From positions 806,001-870,000 of the forward strand of contig NZ_WTYF01000004.1 in assembly GCF_009827315.1 (NCBI RefSeq): a DNA stretch of 64,000 nucleotides, given 5' to 3'. This document shows positions 1 through 7,938 of this stretch, piece by piece. The notes under the pieces were generated by a model. It saw nothing but the letters and a program-made list of their open reading frames with translations. It was not told where the DNA came from and did not search any database. This DNA comes from Qipengyuania gaetbuli (GTDB lineage Bacteria; Pseudomonadota; Alphaproteobacteria; Sphingomonadales; Sphingomonadaceae). The translations under genes were made by a program, and so were the position numbers. The stretch's first letter is position 1. Every line of letters starts with the position of its first letter.

Positions 1-2
1 AC

Positions 3-1277
3 GCCTTTAACGACAACCTCTACAAGACAGCCATGGTGCTGTTCGTCGTCTATTCGATCTACAATTCGGAAGAGGCGGAAGGACAGTTCAGCGCCATTGC
101 GTCGGGACTGTTCATCCTGCCATTCTTCGTACTTTCGGCGCTGGCGGGCCAGCTTGCCGACATGCGCGACAAGGCGGCGATTATCCGCAAGGTGAAGTTC
201 TGCGAGATCGTGCTGATGATCATTGGTGCAGGCGGGCTCTACCTTGCATGGCGCGGGTACGAGATGCCCGTGTCGCTCTTCGGCATCCAGACAACCTTTC
301 CCATCGTCCTGATGCTCCTCGCCCTGTTCCTGACCGGGGTGCAGTCGACTTTCCTGGGCCCGATCAAATATGCGATCCTGCCCCAGCACCTGAAAAAGGA
401 CGAAGTGCTCGCCGGGACGGGGCTTGTGGAGGCCGGAACCTACATCGCGATCCTGGCAGGGACGATCCTGGCAGGCTGGATACCGGTCGAAGTGGCCGCA
501 ATAGGCATCATCCTGACTTCGGTCGTGGGGTATCTCGTCAGCCGCCAGATTCCCGACGCGCCGCCGCAAGGCACGGTGGAACAGCTCGACTGGCACATCC
601 TGCGCGCCTCGGTGAAGCTCGTGCGCGAGACGATGCACGTGGGCGAGGTTTTCTATGCCATCATCGCAATCAGCTTCTTCTGGACCATCGGCGCAGTGCT
701 GTTCATCCAGTTCCCGCCGCTGGCCAAGAATGTGATCATGGCGAGCAAGGAAGTGGCGAGCCTGTTCCTCGTCGTCTTCTCGGTCGGCATCGCCATCGGT
801 TCGGTCGCCATCAACGCCCTTCTCAAGGGGCAGGTATCGGCCCGTTATTCGCCGCCTTCCGTAATCGTCATGGGCCTCTTCGTCATAGCTTTCTACGCCG
901 TGGCGAAGCTGTGGCAGGCCGACCAGCCGACCGAACTGCTGGATGTGGCAGGCTTCCTTGCCTGGCCGATGGCAACGGTGCTGCTGCTCTGCCTGCTCGG
1001 CATTGCGATTGCAGGCGGGATGTTCGTGGTCCCGCTCTATGCTTTCCTCACCACCCGCGTCGCGCCCGACAAGGCGTCACGCACGATCGCGGCGAACAAT
1101 ATCGTCAATTCCGGTGCGATGGTTGGCGGGTCTCTTCTCGCCATGGCGATGAGCGCTGCAGGCGTGCCTATCGTCGAGCAGGTGCTGATCAGCGCCGCCA
1201 TGTGCCTTGTTTCGGCATGGCTGGGGCGCAAACTGCTGGATGCCGAGCGGCAGGCGGCCGCGCGCGAAGTGGCCTGA
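3..1277 (+). CDS. MFS transporter, LplT-like branch (5' end cut by window)
   Basis: Inner-membrane major facilitator superfamily protein whose start lies upstream of the window; the frame is open from base 3. The first visible residues, AFNDNLYKTAM, resemble the first membrane segment of lysophospholipid-transporter-like (LplT) MFS proteins, so only a short N-terminus is missing. About 425 residues are visible, with roughly eleven hydrophobic segments and a loop motif GQLADMRDK after the second segment that corresponds to the MFS loop 2-3 signature. Substrate is not readable from sequence; lysophospholipid flipping is an inference from the family. The stop at 1275-1277 abuts the stop of the convergent small gene. 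Confidence 0.85.
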   Translation, partial: AFNDNLYKTAMVLFVVYSIYNSEEAEGQFSAIASGLFILPFFVLSALAGQLADMRDKAAIIRKVKFCEIVLMIIGAGGLYLAWRGYEMPVSLFGIQTTFPIVLMLLALFLTGVQSTFLGPIKYAILPQHLKKDEVLAGTGLVEAGTYIAILAGTILAGWIPVEVAAIGIILTSVVGYLVSRQIPDAPPQGTVEQLDWHILRASVKLVRETMHVGEVFYAIIAISFFWTIGAVLFIQFPPLAKNVIMASKEVASLFLVVFSVGIAIGSVAINALLKGQVSARYSPPSVIVMGLFVIAFYAVAKLWQADQPTELLDVAGFLAWPMATVLLLCLLGIAIAGGMFVVPLYAFLTTRVAPDKASRTIAANNIVNSGAMVGGSLLAMAMSAAGVPIVEQVLISAAMCLVSAWLGRKLLDAERQAAAREVA

Positions 1278-1472
1278 TCAGGCGATAAAGGCGAGGACTG
1301 CGGCGAAGGTCGCGAAATAGACTGATGCAGCGCCGCGCACGTCGGACGCGGTCAGCTTCCAGTCGACCGGCTGGTCCTGCGGGATGTCGGCAAACATCAT
1401 CCGCCGCTGGGGAAGACTGACCCGCAGCCAGTGGCGGGCTGCTTCGCTGTTGAGGACAAGTGCGCGTCTCAT
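1278..1472 (-). CDS. Small hypothetical protein with C-terminal hydrophobic segment
   Basis: A 64-residue frame I do not recognise. The N-terminal half is basic (MRRALVLN..., several Arg) and the C-terminal 20 residues (ASVYFATFAAVLAFIA) are hydrophobic enough for a single membrane segment. It converges on the MFS gene with no intergenic gap. No Shine-Dalgarno sequence precedes the ATG; a second start at MMFADIP (residue 25) would give a 40-residue protein. A CtrA-type box lies ten bases upstream of the first ATG, which would suit the shorter form or a leaderless message. It could still be a chance frame. Confidence 0.5.
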   Translation of the reverse strand: MRRALVLNSEAARHWLRVSLPQRRMMFADIPQDQPVDWKLTASDVRGAASVYFATFAAVLAFIA

Positions 1473-1481
1473 GATGCGGGT

Positions 1482-1497
1482 TTAACGCATTTTTAAC
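1482..1497. promoter_or_regulatory. CtrA-type binding site (TTAA-N7-TTAAC)
   Basis: The sequence TTAACGCATTTTTAAC is an exact match to the TTAA-N7-TTAA consensus bound by the alphaproteobacterial cell-cycle regulator CtrA. It sits between the divergent small ORF (ATG at 1472) and the ThDP enzyme gene (ATG at 1622), so it could act on either. That CtrA binds here is inference. Confidence 0.5.
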
Positions 1498-1621
1498 CTT
1501 CGGGGTCCCGTTGAAAACGCGCTGTCGCAATGCGGGACATTAAGCCTTTCCGGTGAGGATAAAGCGCAAGAATTGCCGGCGCGATTGCGCAGGCCAGCGC
1601 CGGGCGCTAACCGCGTCAGCC

Positions 1622-3289
1622 ATGACCACGCGCCCCACCCCCGCCGCAGCCAAGCTGCTCGTCGACTGCCTGATCGAACAGGGGTGCGAGCGTATCTTCA
1701 CCGTGCCCGGCGAAAGCTTCCTGCAGGTGCTCGATGCGCTGGCAGGGCAGGATTCCATCGATCTCGTGACCTGCCGCCAGGAAGGCGGGGTCGCGATGAT
1801 GGCGTGCGCCGACGGAGCGATGACCGGCAGGCCCGGCGTCGCTTTCGTGACCCGCGGCCCGGGGGCGACCAATGCCAGCATCGGCGTCCATGTCGCCATG
1901 CAGGATTCGCAGCCGATGATCATGTTCGTGGGCGATGTCGATTCGGGCATGCGCGACCGCGAAGGCTTCCAGGAAGTCGACTTTGCCGCCTTCTTCGGCC
2001 CTGTCGCCAAATGGGCCACGCGGATCGATTCGGCCGATCGCATCCCCGAGTACGTCGCGCGCGCCTACGCCACGGCTATCTCCGGACGTCCCGGCCCGGT
2101 CGTGCTTGCCTTGCCGGAAGACATGCTGAGCCACGAGACCTCTGCCCGTCCGCGAAAGCGGGTCGAGCGTCCGGCACAGGCCCCCTGCCCCGACGCCATG
2201 CAGGCAATGATGGACCTTATCGCCGATGCCGCAGCGCCCGTTGCCATCATCGGCGGCGCAGGCTGGAACGCCAAGGCGCGCGAGCATTTCCAGCTCTTTG
2301 CCGAACGGATCGGCATCCCGGTCGCCACCGCCTTCCGCCGGCAGGACGCGATATCGCCCTCAAGCCGCGTTTATGCCGGCGCGCTGGGTTACGGCCCCAA
2401 CCCCAAGCTTGTCGAACGGGTGAAGAATGCCGACCTGATCCTGGCGGTGGGCGCCCGCCTCGGCGAAGCGACCACCGATGGCTATACGGTCCCGCCGCTG
2501 ATCGCCGAGGATCGCAAGCTGGTGCACGTGCATCCCGATCCCAACGAGCTTAATCGCGTCTACCCCGCCGATCTCGCCATTTGTGCCGAGATGGACGAGT
2601 TCGCGGAAAGTGCAGCGCTGTGGGACGATGGCTCCGTCATCGACTTCGACGCCGGTGCCGAGGCGAATGCCGAATGGCAGGCCTGGGCGACCGCGAAGCC
2701 GGGCGACTATGCGCTCGACATGGCGTCCTGCGTGCAATTCATGCGCGACACGCTTCCTGCCGACAGCATCATCTGCAACGGCGCCGGCAATTTCGCTGGC
2801 TGGTGGCACCGCTACTGGCGGTACGAAGGCTATCCCAGCCAGCTCGCACCGACCTGCGGCGCGATGGGTTACGGCGTGCCTGCCGCAGTTGCGGCCGCAC
2901 TACGCCACAAGGACTGCACGGTCGTGGCTGTTGCTGGAGACGGGGACTTCCTGATGAACGGCCAGGAACTCGCCACGGTCGTGCAACACGGAGCCGATCT
3001 CCTCGTGATCGTGGTCGACAACGGCGCCTACGGCACGATCCGCATGCACCAGGAACGCGAATTTCCAGGGGACGAGCGGATCAGCGGCACGCGCCTCGCC
3101 AACCCCGATTTCGCGGCGCTTGCCTCGGCCTATGGCGGTTGGTCCGCCCGCGCCGAAACCACGCAGGAGTTCAAGGATGCGCTCGTAGCCGCACAGGGCC
3201 GAAACGGCCTGCGACTGATCCATTGCGTAATCGAGGTCGAACAGCTTGCCGCCAGCGGCGCAACCGTCAGCGGACTACGCAATCGCTGA
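1622..3289 (+). CDS. Thiamine diphosphate-dependent enzyme, acetolactate synthase-like
   Basis: A 555-residue ThDP enzyme of the acetolactate synthase/benzoylformate decarboxylase superfamily, acting on 2-oxo acids in the cytoplasm. The N-terminal PYR domain has the catalytic Glu31 in VPGESF. The central domain spans about 190-330. The C-terminal PP domain carries the Mg-ThDP motif GDG at 439-441, ending in DNG at 466-468. The ATG at 1622 is preferred over one 23 codons upstream because homology-like sequence begins right after it (TTRPTPAAAKLLVD). It stands alone with no regulatory small subunit (ilvN) nearby, so it is probably not the main branched-chain acetolactate synthase. The exact substrate is unknown. 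Confidence 0.85.
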   Translation: MTTRPTPAAAKLLVDCLIEQGCERIFTVPGESFLQVLDALAGQDSIDLVTCRQEGGVAMMACADGAMTGRPGVAFVTRGPGATNASIGVHVAMQDSQPMIMFVGDVDSGMRDREGFQEVDFAAFFGPVAKWATRIDSADRIPEYVARAYATAISGRPGPVVLALPEDMLSHETSARPRKRVERPAQAPCPDAMQAMMDLIADAAAPVAIIGGAGWNAKAREHFQLFAERIGIPVATAFRRQDAISPSSRVYAGALGYGPNPKLVERVKNADLILAVGARLGEATTDGYTVPPLIAEDRKLVHVHPDPNELNRVYPADLAICAEMDEFAESAALWDDGSVIDFDAGAEANAEWQAWATAKPGDYALDMASCVQFMRDTLPADSIICNGAGNFAGWWHRYWRYEGYPSQLAPTCGAMGYGVPAAVAAALRHKDCTVVAVAGDGDFLMNGQELATVVQHGADLLVIVVDNGAYGTIRMHQEREFPGDERISGTRLANPDFAALASAYGGWSARAETTQEFKDALVAAQGRNGLRLIHCVIEVEQLAASGATVSGLRNR

Positions 3290-3298
3290 CAAGTGAAA

Positions 3299-3330
3299 GG
3301 CCGCCTCCCTCAATCGGGAGACGGCCCTTC
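3299..3330. terminator. Bidirectional intrinsic terminator between ThDP enzyme and csbD
   Basis: GGCCG and CTCCC on the left arm pair with GGGAG and CGGCC on the right around a five- to six-base loop, with one internal mismatch. CTTCC follows on the plus strand and TTTCACTT on the minus strand. It lies ten bases after the plus-strand stop and before the convergent csbD stop. Confidence 0.6.
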
Positions 3331-3360
3331 CTCGCTGTGTTTGAACTTAGTGTCCGAAGG

Positions 3361-3543
3361 TCAGATGTCGTTTCCGAGCTTTCCTTCGACTTCCCCGACG
3401 AACTGCTGGGCTTCCCCTTTGCGCTCCTGACGTTCGCCTTCGCGCTCGAGCCGCTCGTTATCTGTCATTTCGGCGATCGCTTGCTTGGTGTTGCCACTCA
3501 GTTCGTTGGCATTGCCTTTGATCTTTTCGGTAAGCTCGCCCAT
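3361..3543 (-). CDS. CsbD family stress protein
   Basis: A 60-residue hydrophilic, charge-rich protein of the CsbD family: MGELTEKIKGNANELSGNTKQ is the family opening, followed by repeated Glu/Arg/Gln helices (EREGERQERKGEAQQFVGEVEGK). CsbD proteins are small, probably disordered or helical cytoplasmic proteins induced by general stress; their molecular activity is unknown. A good ribosome site (AGGAG) lies about eight bases upstream of the ATG. It is monocistronic, closed by the terminator shared with the ThDP gene. A GGAAC element lies 74-78 bases upstream of the ATG, but a matching sigma-EcfG minus-10 element is not convincing. Confidence 0.85.
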   Translation of the reverse strand: MGELTEKIKGNANELSGNTKQAIAEMTDNERLEREGERQERKGEAQQFVGEVEGKLGNDI

Positions 3544-3658
3544 GGGGCCTCTCCTTCTGATTGATACGCCAAAAGTGACGTAGTTACAGAAGGGTAAGTC
3601 CGGTCAGCACGCGAGCGTTCCGTGCATTGCGGCCAGCTGTTTACGGCGAGCGACGAAG

Positions 3659-4069
3659 TCAAATACCCGCCATCGAGCAAATGACAGACCATTCATCGGG
3701 GGTGATCTCCGCCACCGATAGGCGAGACAGCTTCACCAGCTCGCAATTTTCGAGCTGGGGTTCGGCCTTGATCTGCTTGAGCGTGACGGCATGCGGCAAC
3801 TTGGTCTTGGGCTTCACCTTGACCGCCGCCCACTTGCCTTCGGGATCGGTCGGATCCGTGATTCCCGCCACGCTGACTTCGCAAATGCCGACGATCTCGA
3901 GCCCTTCGCGCGAATGGTAGAAGAAGGCCTGATCGCCTACCTCCATTGCGGCAAGGTTGTTCTTGGCCCGGTGATTGCGCACGCCGTCCCAGGTTCCCTC
4001 GCCTTCCGCGACGAGATCGTCCCAGCTGTATTTGAACGGTTCGGACTTCATCAGCCAGTAGCGGGCCAT
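3659..4069 (-). CDS. EVE domain-containing protein
   Basis: A 136-residue single-domain protein of the EVE (PUA-like) fold, related to thymocyte nuclear protein 1. Family hallmarks are the opening MARYWLMKSEP, TWDGVRNHRAKNNL near 26-39, the FFYHS segment at 49-53 and the later VKVKPKTKLP stretch. EVE domains bind modified bases in DNA or RNA; the target here is not known. The ATG at 4069 is chosen because the family begins with this Ala-Arg-Tyr-Trp-Leu-Met-Lys-Ser-Glu-Pro run, although the frame stays open upstream. It is divergently oriented to the GGDEF/EAL gene. Confidence 0.88.
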   Translation of the reverse strand: MARYWLMKSEPFKYSWDDLVAEGEGTWDGVRNHRAKNNLAAMEVGDQAFFYHSREGLEIVGICEVSVAGITDPTDPEGKWAAVKVKPKTKLPHAVTLKQIKAEPQLENCELVKLSRLSVAEITPDEWSVICSMAGI

Positions 4070-4161
4070 GTGGGGAAATCTCCTTCGTGCTTGCTTGCCG
4101 CGATGCCCTAGCGCGAGCTTCGCGGCATGGCCAGAACCCCCTCCACAGGCGCCCTGCGGGG

Positions 4162-4176
4162 TTAACCGCTTCTTAG
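4162..4176. promoter_or_regulatory. CtrA-like site (TTAA-N7-TTAG) upstream of GGDEF/EAL gene
   Basis: TTAACCGCTTCTTAG matches seven of eight conserved positions of the CtrA consensus and contains the preferred TTAACC half-site. It ends about 50 bases before the TTG start of the diguanylate cyclase/phosphodiesterase gene at 4227, in the intergenic region shared with the divergent EVE gene. Confidence 0.4.
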
Positions 4177-4226
4177 ATATCCCCCCGTAGAAACAGCGAT
4201 CTGACAAGAGTGTCGCGGGGGACAAA

Positions 4227-5915
4227 TTGGGCCAGGAACCCACCAGGGAACGGACTGACAAGGAAGCGAAAGTGCGGCTGCCGAAAGCTCCGCATGACCT
4301 GCTGACGCGCGGCATCGCCTTTGCCGCGATGATCCTGTTCGTCGGCACTGCAGGGGTTGCCCTGCCCAATGTTTTCAAGACCTGGACCGGAAGCGCAGGC
4401 GGACCGGACATCATCCTGACCAATGCGCTGATCCTCAACATCGCGCTGATCTTGCTGGGCTGGCACCGCTACAAGGCGCTGAACACCGAACTGGTCGCAC
4501 GCCGCAAGTCTGAACAGGAAGCGCGTCGCCTTGCAGAAATCGACGATCTTACCGGCTGCCTCAACCGGCGCAGTTTCGCGGACCGTCTCGCGGTCCTGCT
4601 CAAGACCGAATGCAGCGACGAAAGGGCACTGGCTGCCATCGCGGTCGACCTCGACAACTTCAAGCAGGTGAACGACCTCAACGGACACATGGCGGGCGAT
4701 GCCGTCCTGCGTGCCACGGCGCAGCGGATCGAGCGCACCTTGCCGGCAGGCGGCGTCCTCGCTCGTATCGGCGGCGACGAATTCCTCTGTGTCGTTCCGT
4801 ACTACGTGAATGTGTCGGACCGGATCGAGCACCTCGCGACCCGCATGATCGAAGCCGTGGCGACATCGGTCTCGCACGAGGGCGTATCGCTCGACGTGAC
4901 GGTGTCCATCGGCATCGCCAGCTCTATCCACCTGGACAAGGATCTGGCTGCTGACAGTGCGGCCCAGGACTTGATGCACAAGGCGGATATCGCCATGTAT
5001 CACGCCAAGAAGCAGGGCAAGAACCGCTACTACTGGTTCGAAGCGCCGATGGAAAACGAACTGCGTTTCCGCAACAAGCTGGAAGCCGGCATCCGCGCAG
5101 GCATCGCAAACGGCGAATTCGTCCCCTACTACGAACAGCAGGTCGATCTTGAGACCGACCAGCTGGTCGGCTTCGAGATGCTGGCCCGCTGGGAATCGCC
5201 CGAACTGGGCGTGGTCGGCCCCGACATCTTCATCCCGATCGCCGAGGAAATCGGTGCCATCGGCGAACTGTCCGAAAACCTCATCGCCCAGGCCTTCGAA
5301 GATGCGAAGGAATGGGACCCGGAACTGACCCTGTCGGTCAACATCTCGCCCGTGCAGATGCGCGATCCTTGGTTCGCCCAGAAAATCCTCAAGCTGCTGG
5401 TGGCGCACCGTTTCCCGCCCAACCGGCTCGACATCGAGATCACCGAAACCTGCCTGCACGAAAATGTCGGCATGGTCCGGTCGATGATTACCAGCCTGCG
5501 CAACCAGGGCGTGCATGTCAGCCTCGACGATTTCGGGACGGGCTATTCCAGCCTCTCGCAGCTGCGCAGCCTGCCGTTCGACCGGCTCAAGATCGACCGC
5601 AGCTTCATCGGCGAACTGCGCCAGCAGGAAAATGGCGATGCGCTGGTCAATGCGATCATTGCCATGAGCGATGGCCTGAAACTGCCGATCACCGCCGAAG
5701 GGATCGAGAACGAAACCATCCTCGAGGCCCTGAAGCGCCTCGGCAAGATGAAAGGCCAAGGGTATCACTATGGCCGCCCCGAGCCGGCGGACAAGGTTCG
5801 CGAGAGGCTTGCCGATCACGGTCTTCTTGCCGGCCCGTCGGAGCAGGTGGTGGACCTTGCCGAACAGCGCGAGAAGCGCAGCGGCAAGTCTTCGGTAGAC
5901 CAGCGCGCCGGCTGA
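4227..5915 (+). CDS. Membrane GGDEF-EAL protein (c-di-GMP synthesis/hydrolysis)
   Basis: A 562-residue inner-membrane signalling protein. Two hydrophobic segments (about 29-48 and 62-80) leave almost no periplasmic sensor. They are followed by a GGDEF domain with an intact GGDEF motif at 182-186, then an EAL domain. The product-inhibition I-site (RxxD) expected just upstream of GGDEF is replaced by Pro-Ala-Gly-Gly. In the EAL domain the signature is EML (317-319), but DDFGTG (434-439), NIS, EITET and KIDRSF are present, so phosphodiesterase activity remains plausible. Cyclase activity would lack feedback control. The start is TTG after a GC-rich GCGGGGGAC leader; GTG at 4272 is an alternative. 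A CtrA-like box lies upstream. Confidence 0.88.
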   Translation: MGQEPTRERTDKEAKVRLPKAPHDLLTRGIAFAAMILFVGTAGVALPNVFKTWTGSAGGPDIILTNALILNIALILLGWHRYKALNTELVARRKSEQEARRLAEIDDLTGCLNRRSFADRLAVLLKTECSDERALAAIAVDLDNFKQVNDLNGHMAGDAVLRATAQRIERTLPAGGVLARIGGDEFLCVVPYYVNVSDRIEHLATRMIEAVATSVSHEGVSLDVTVSIGIASSIHLDKDLAADSAAQDLMHKADIAMYHAKKQGKNRYYWFEAPMENELRFRNKLEAGIRAGIANGEFVPYYEQQVDLETDQLVGFEMLARWESPELGVVGPDIFIPIAEEIGAIGELSENLIAQAFEDAKEWDPELTLSVNISPVQMRDPWFAQKILKLLVAHRFPPNRLDIEITETCLHENVGMVRSMITSLRNQGVHVSLDDFGTGYSSLSQLRSLPFDRLKIDRSFIGELRQQENGDALVNAIIAMSDGLKLPITAEGIENETILEALKRLGKMKGQGYHYGRPEPADKVRERLADHGLLAGPSEQVVDLAEQREKRSGKSSVDQRAG

Positions 5916-5944
5916 TACTGGACGCTAGGCCCGCGAGGGCATAG

Positions 5945-6766
5945 ATGCGCGCCATAATGCGCGTTCCCTTCATCAAGATGCACGGCCTCGGCAACGACTT
6001 CGTTGTGCTGGATGCGCGCGTCGACGACGTGCCCGAACTGACCGGCGAAACGGTGCGGCGGCTGGCCGACCGCTTTACCGGTATCGGCTGCGACCAGCTC
6101 ATTCTTCTCGCGCCGAGCGCGGATGCAGACTTCGCGATGCGCATCTTCAATCACGACGGCGGCGAAGTCGGCGCCTGCGGCAATGCGACCCGCGCCGTTG
6201 CCATGCTCCACGGCAAGGAAGCGCGCATCGCCACCGCCGGTGGCCTGCTGCTGGCGTCACCTACCCAAGGCGGGGCGAGCGTGGACATGGGCGTGCCGCG
6301 TTTCGACTGGGAAGCGATCCCCCTCGCCTACCCGATGGACACGCTGTCCATGCCGGTCGCCTGGGACATGCTGGAGAACCCCGGCGCAGTGAACGTGGGC
6401 AATCCGCATGTAATCTTCTTCGCCGACGATACCGATGCAGTCCCGCTCGATCGTCTCGGCCCCGAGATCGAAAACGATCCGCTGTTCCCCGAACGGGTGA
6501 ACGTCAATGTGGCCACCATCGTGGCACCCGACCACATTCGCCTGCGGGTTTGGGAACGGGGTGCCGGCCTTACCCTCGCCTGCGGCACGGGTGCCTGTGC
6601 CACGGCAGTCCACGCCATGCGCCGCCGCCTTGTCGAGCCCAAGGTCACGGTGACGCTGCCCGGCGGCGATCTCCGGATCGAATGGAGCGAAGGCGGCAGC
6701 ATTCGCATGACCGGTCCTGCGACCGAAAGCTTCCGCGGCAGCTTCGAATGGGCCGACTACGCATGA
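5945..6766 (+). CDS. dapF: Diaminopimelate epimerase
   Basis: Converts LL- to meso-diaminopimelate for lysine and peptidoglycan synthesis in the cytoplasm. At 273 residues it has the family length, opens with FIKMHGLGNDF, and keeps both catalytic cysteines: Cys78 in GACGNATR and Cys213 in LACGTGACAT. An alternative ATG four codons downstream (5957, MRVPFIK) would match the family N-terminus slightly better. The stop overlaps the mtaB start as ATGA, and the same coupling continues through ftsY and yciB, giving a four-gene translationally coupled operon. Confidence 0.95.
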   Translation: MRAIMRVPFIKMHGLGNDFVVLDARVDDVPELTGETVRRLADRFTGIGCDQLILLAPSADADFAMRIFNHDGGEVGACGNATRAVAMLHGKEARIATAGGLLLASPTQGGASVDMGVPRFDWEAIPLAYPMDTLSMPVAWDMLENPGAVNVGNPHVIFFADDTDAVPLDRLGPEIENDPLFPERVNVNVATIVAPDHIRLRVWERGAGLTLACGTGACATAVHAMRRRLVEPKVTVTLPGGDLRIEWSEGGSIRMTGPATESFRGSFEWADYA

Positions 6767-7938
6767 ATGCGCCGCAAGTCGTCTCGCTAGGTTGCCGCCT
6801 GAACATTTCCGAAAGCGAACGCATCCGCGCGATGCTGGCGGGCGAGACCGAGCTCGTCGTCGTCAACAGCTGCGCCGTGACCAGCGAGGCGGTGCGTCAG
6901 ACGCGCCAGGCCATCCGCCGCGCGCGCCGCGCCAATCCCGACGCTCGCCTCATCGTCACCGGTTGCGCCGCCGAGGTGGAGCGTGATGCTATCGCCGCAA
7001 TGCCGGAGGTCGACGGCCTTGTCGCCAATACCGCCAAGCTAGACCCGCGCGCGTGGAACGTCCCGCAATCGCCGCCGCCGGTAGCCATGCAGCGCACCCG
7101 CGCCTTCGTTGCGGTCCAGAACGGCTGCGATCATGCCTGCACCTTCTGCGTCATCCCCCAGGGACGCGGAACCAGCCGCTCGCTGACCGTGGACGAAGTG
7201 GTCGCGGAAGTGGCTCGCCATGTTTCGGAAGGCGCGCAGGAGGTCGTCCTGACCGGCGTCGACGTGACTTCATGGGGTCACGACCTGCCCGGCCGACCTG
7301 CGCTTGGCGCGATGGTGCGCACCGTACTCGACAGCTTTCCCGAATTGCCGCGCCTGCGCATGTCCTCGCTCGACGGGATCGAGGTGGACGAGGAACTGTT
7401 CGAGCTGTTCGCGGCCGAGCACCGCCTCATGCCGCATCTCCATCTTTCGCTGCAGCACGGCCACGATCTCATCCTGAAGCGCATGAAGCGCCGGCACAGC
7501 CGCGCCGATGCCGTGAAACTCGTAACGGAACTCAAACGTCGCCGGGCTGACATCGCCATCGGGGCCGACCTCATCGCCGGTTTCCCGACCGAAACCGGGG
7601 AACACCACACTGCGAACCTGTCGATCATTGAAGAACTCGGCATCGTGCACGGGCATATCTTCCCCTACTCTCCGCGACCCGGAACACCTGCCGCGCGCAT
7701 GCCGCAGGTGGAGCGGGAGGTGGTAAAGCGCCGTGCTGGCGAATTGCGCGCAGGCGTCGCCAAGGTGCGCGCAGAGTGGCTGGCCACGCTCGTCGATAAG
7801 CCGCTCTCCGTCCTCGCCGAACGTGACGGGACGGGCTATTCCGAAAACTTCGCACGGGTACGGATGCCCGCGGGTACAAAGGCCGGGCGGATCGTGACGA
7901 TCGCCCCCAAGACTATCGAGGACGACCTCCTGGTATGA
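6763..7938 (+). CDS. mtaB: tRNA-t6A methylthiotransferase (MiaB-like radical SAM)
   Basis: A 391-residue radical-SAM methylthiotransferase of the MtaB type, which converts threonylcarbamoyl-adenosine-37 of tRNA to its 2-methylthio form. The N-terminal UPF0004 domain has three cluster cysteines at 11 (GCRLN), 37 (NSCAVT) and 68 (TGCAAE). The radical-SAM CxxxCxxC motif is Cys122, Cys126 and Cys129. The C-terminal TRAM-like portion is short. The true start is ATG 6763, overlapping the dapF stop by four bases; longer upstream frames are read-through of dapF. Assignment to MtaB rather than RimO or MiaB rests on the short form and the GCRLN start. Confidence 0.88.
   Translation: MNAPQVVSLGCRLNISESERIRAMLAGETELVVVNSCAVTSEAVRQTRQAIRRARRANPDARLIVTGCAAEVERDAIAAMPEVDGLVANTAKLDPRAWNVPQSPPPVAMQRTRAFVAVQNGCDHACTFCVIPQGRGTSRSLTVDEVVAEVARHVSEGAQEVVLTGVDVTSWGHDLPGRPALGAMVRTVLDSFPELPRLRMSSLDGIEVDEELFELFAAEHRLMPHLHLSLQHGHDLILKRMKRRHSRADAVKLVTELKRRRADIAIGADLIAGFPTETGEHHTANLSIIEELGIVHGHIFPYSPRPGTPAARMPQVEREVVKRRAGELRAGVAKVRAEWLATLVDKPLSVLAERDGTGYSENFARVRMPAGTKAGRIVTIAPKTIEDDLLV

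Noticed and set aside
3597..3621. Possible sigma-EcfG promoter of csbD (GGAAC upstream on the minus strand)
   Set aside because: A GGAAC is present and a stress promoter would suit csbD, but the element 17 bases on is ACTT instead of CGTT, too weak to call.
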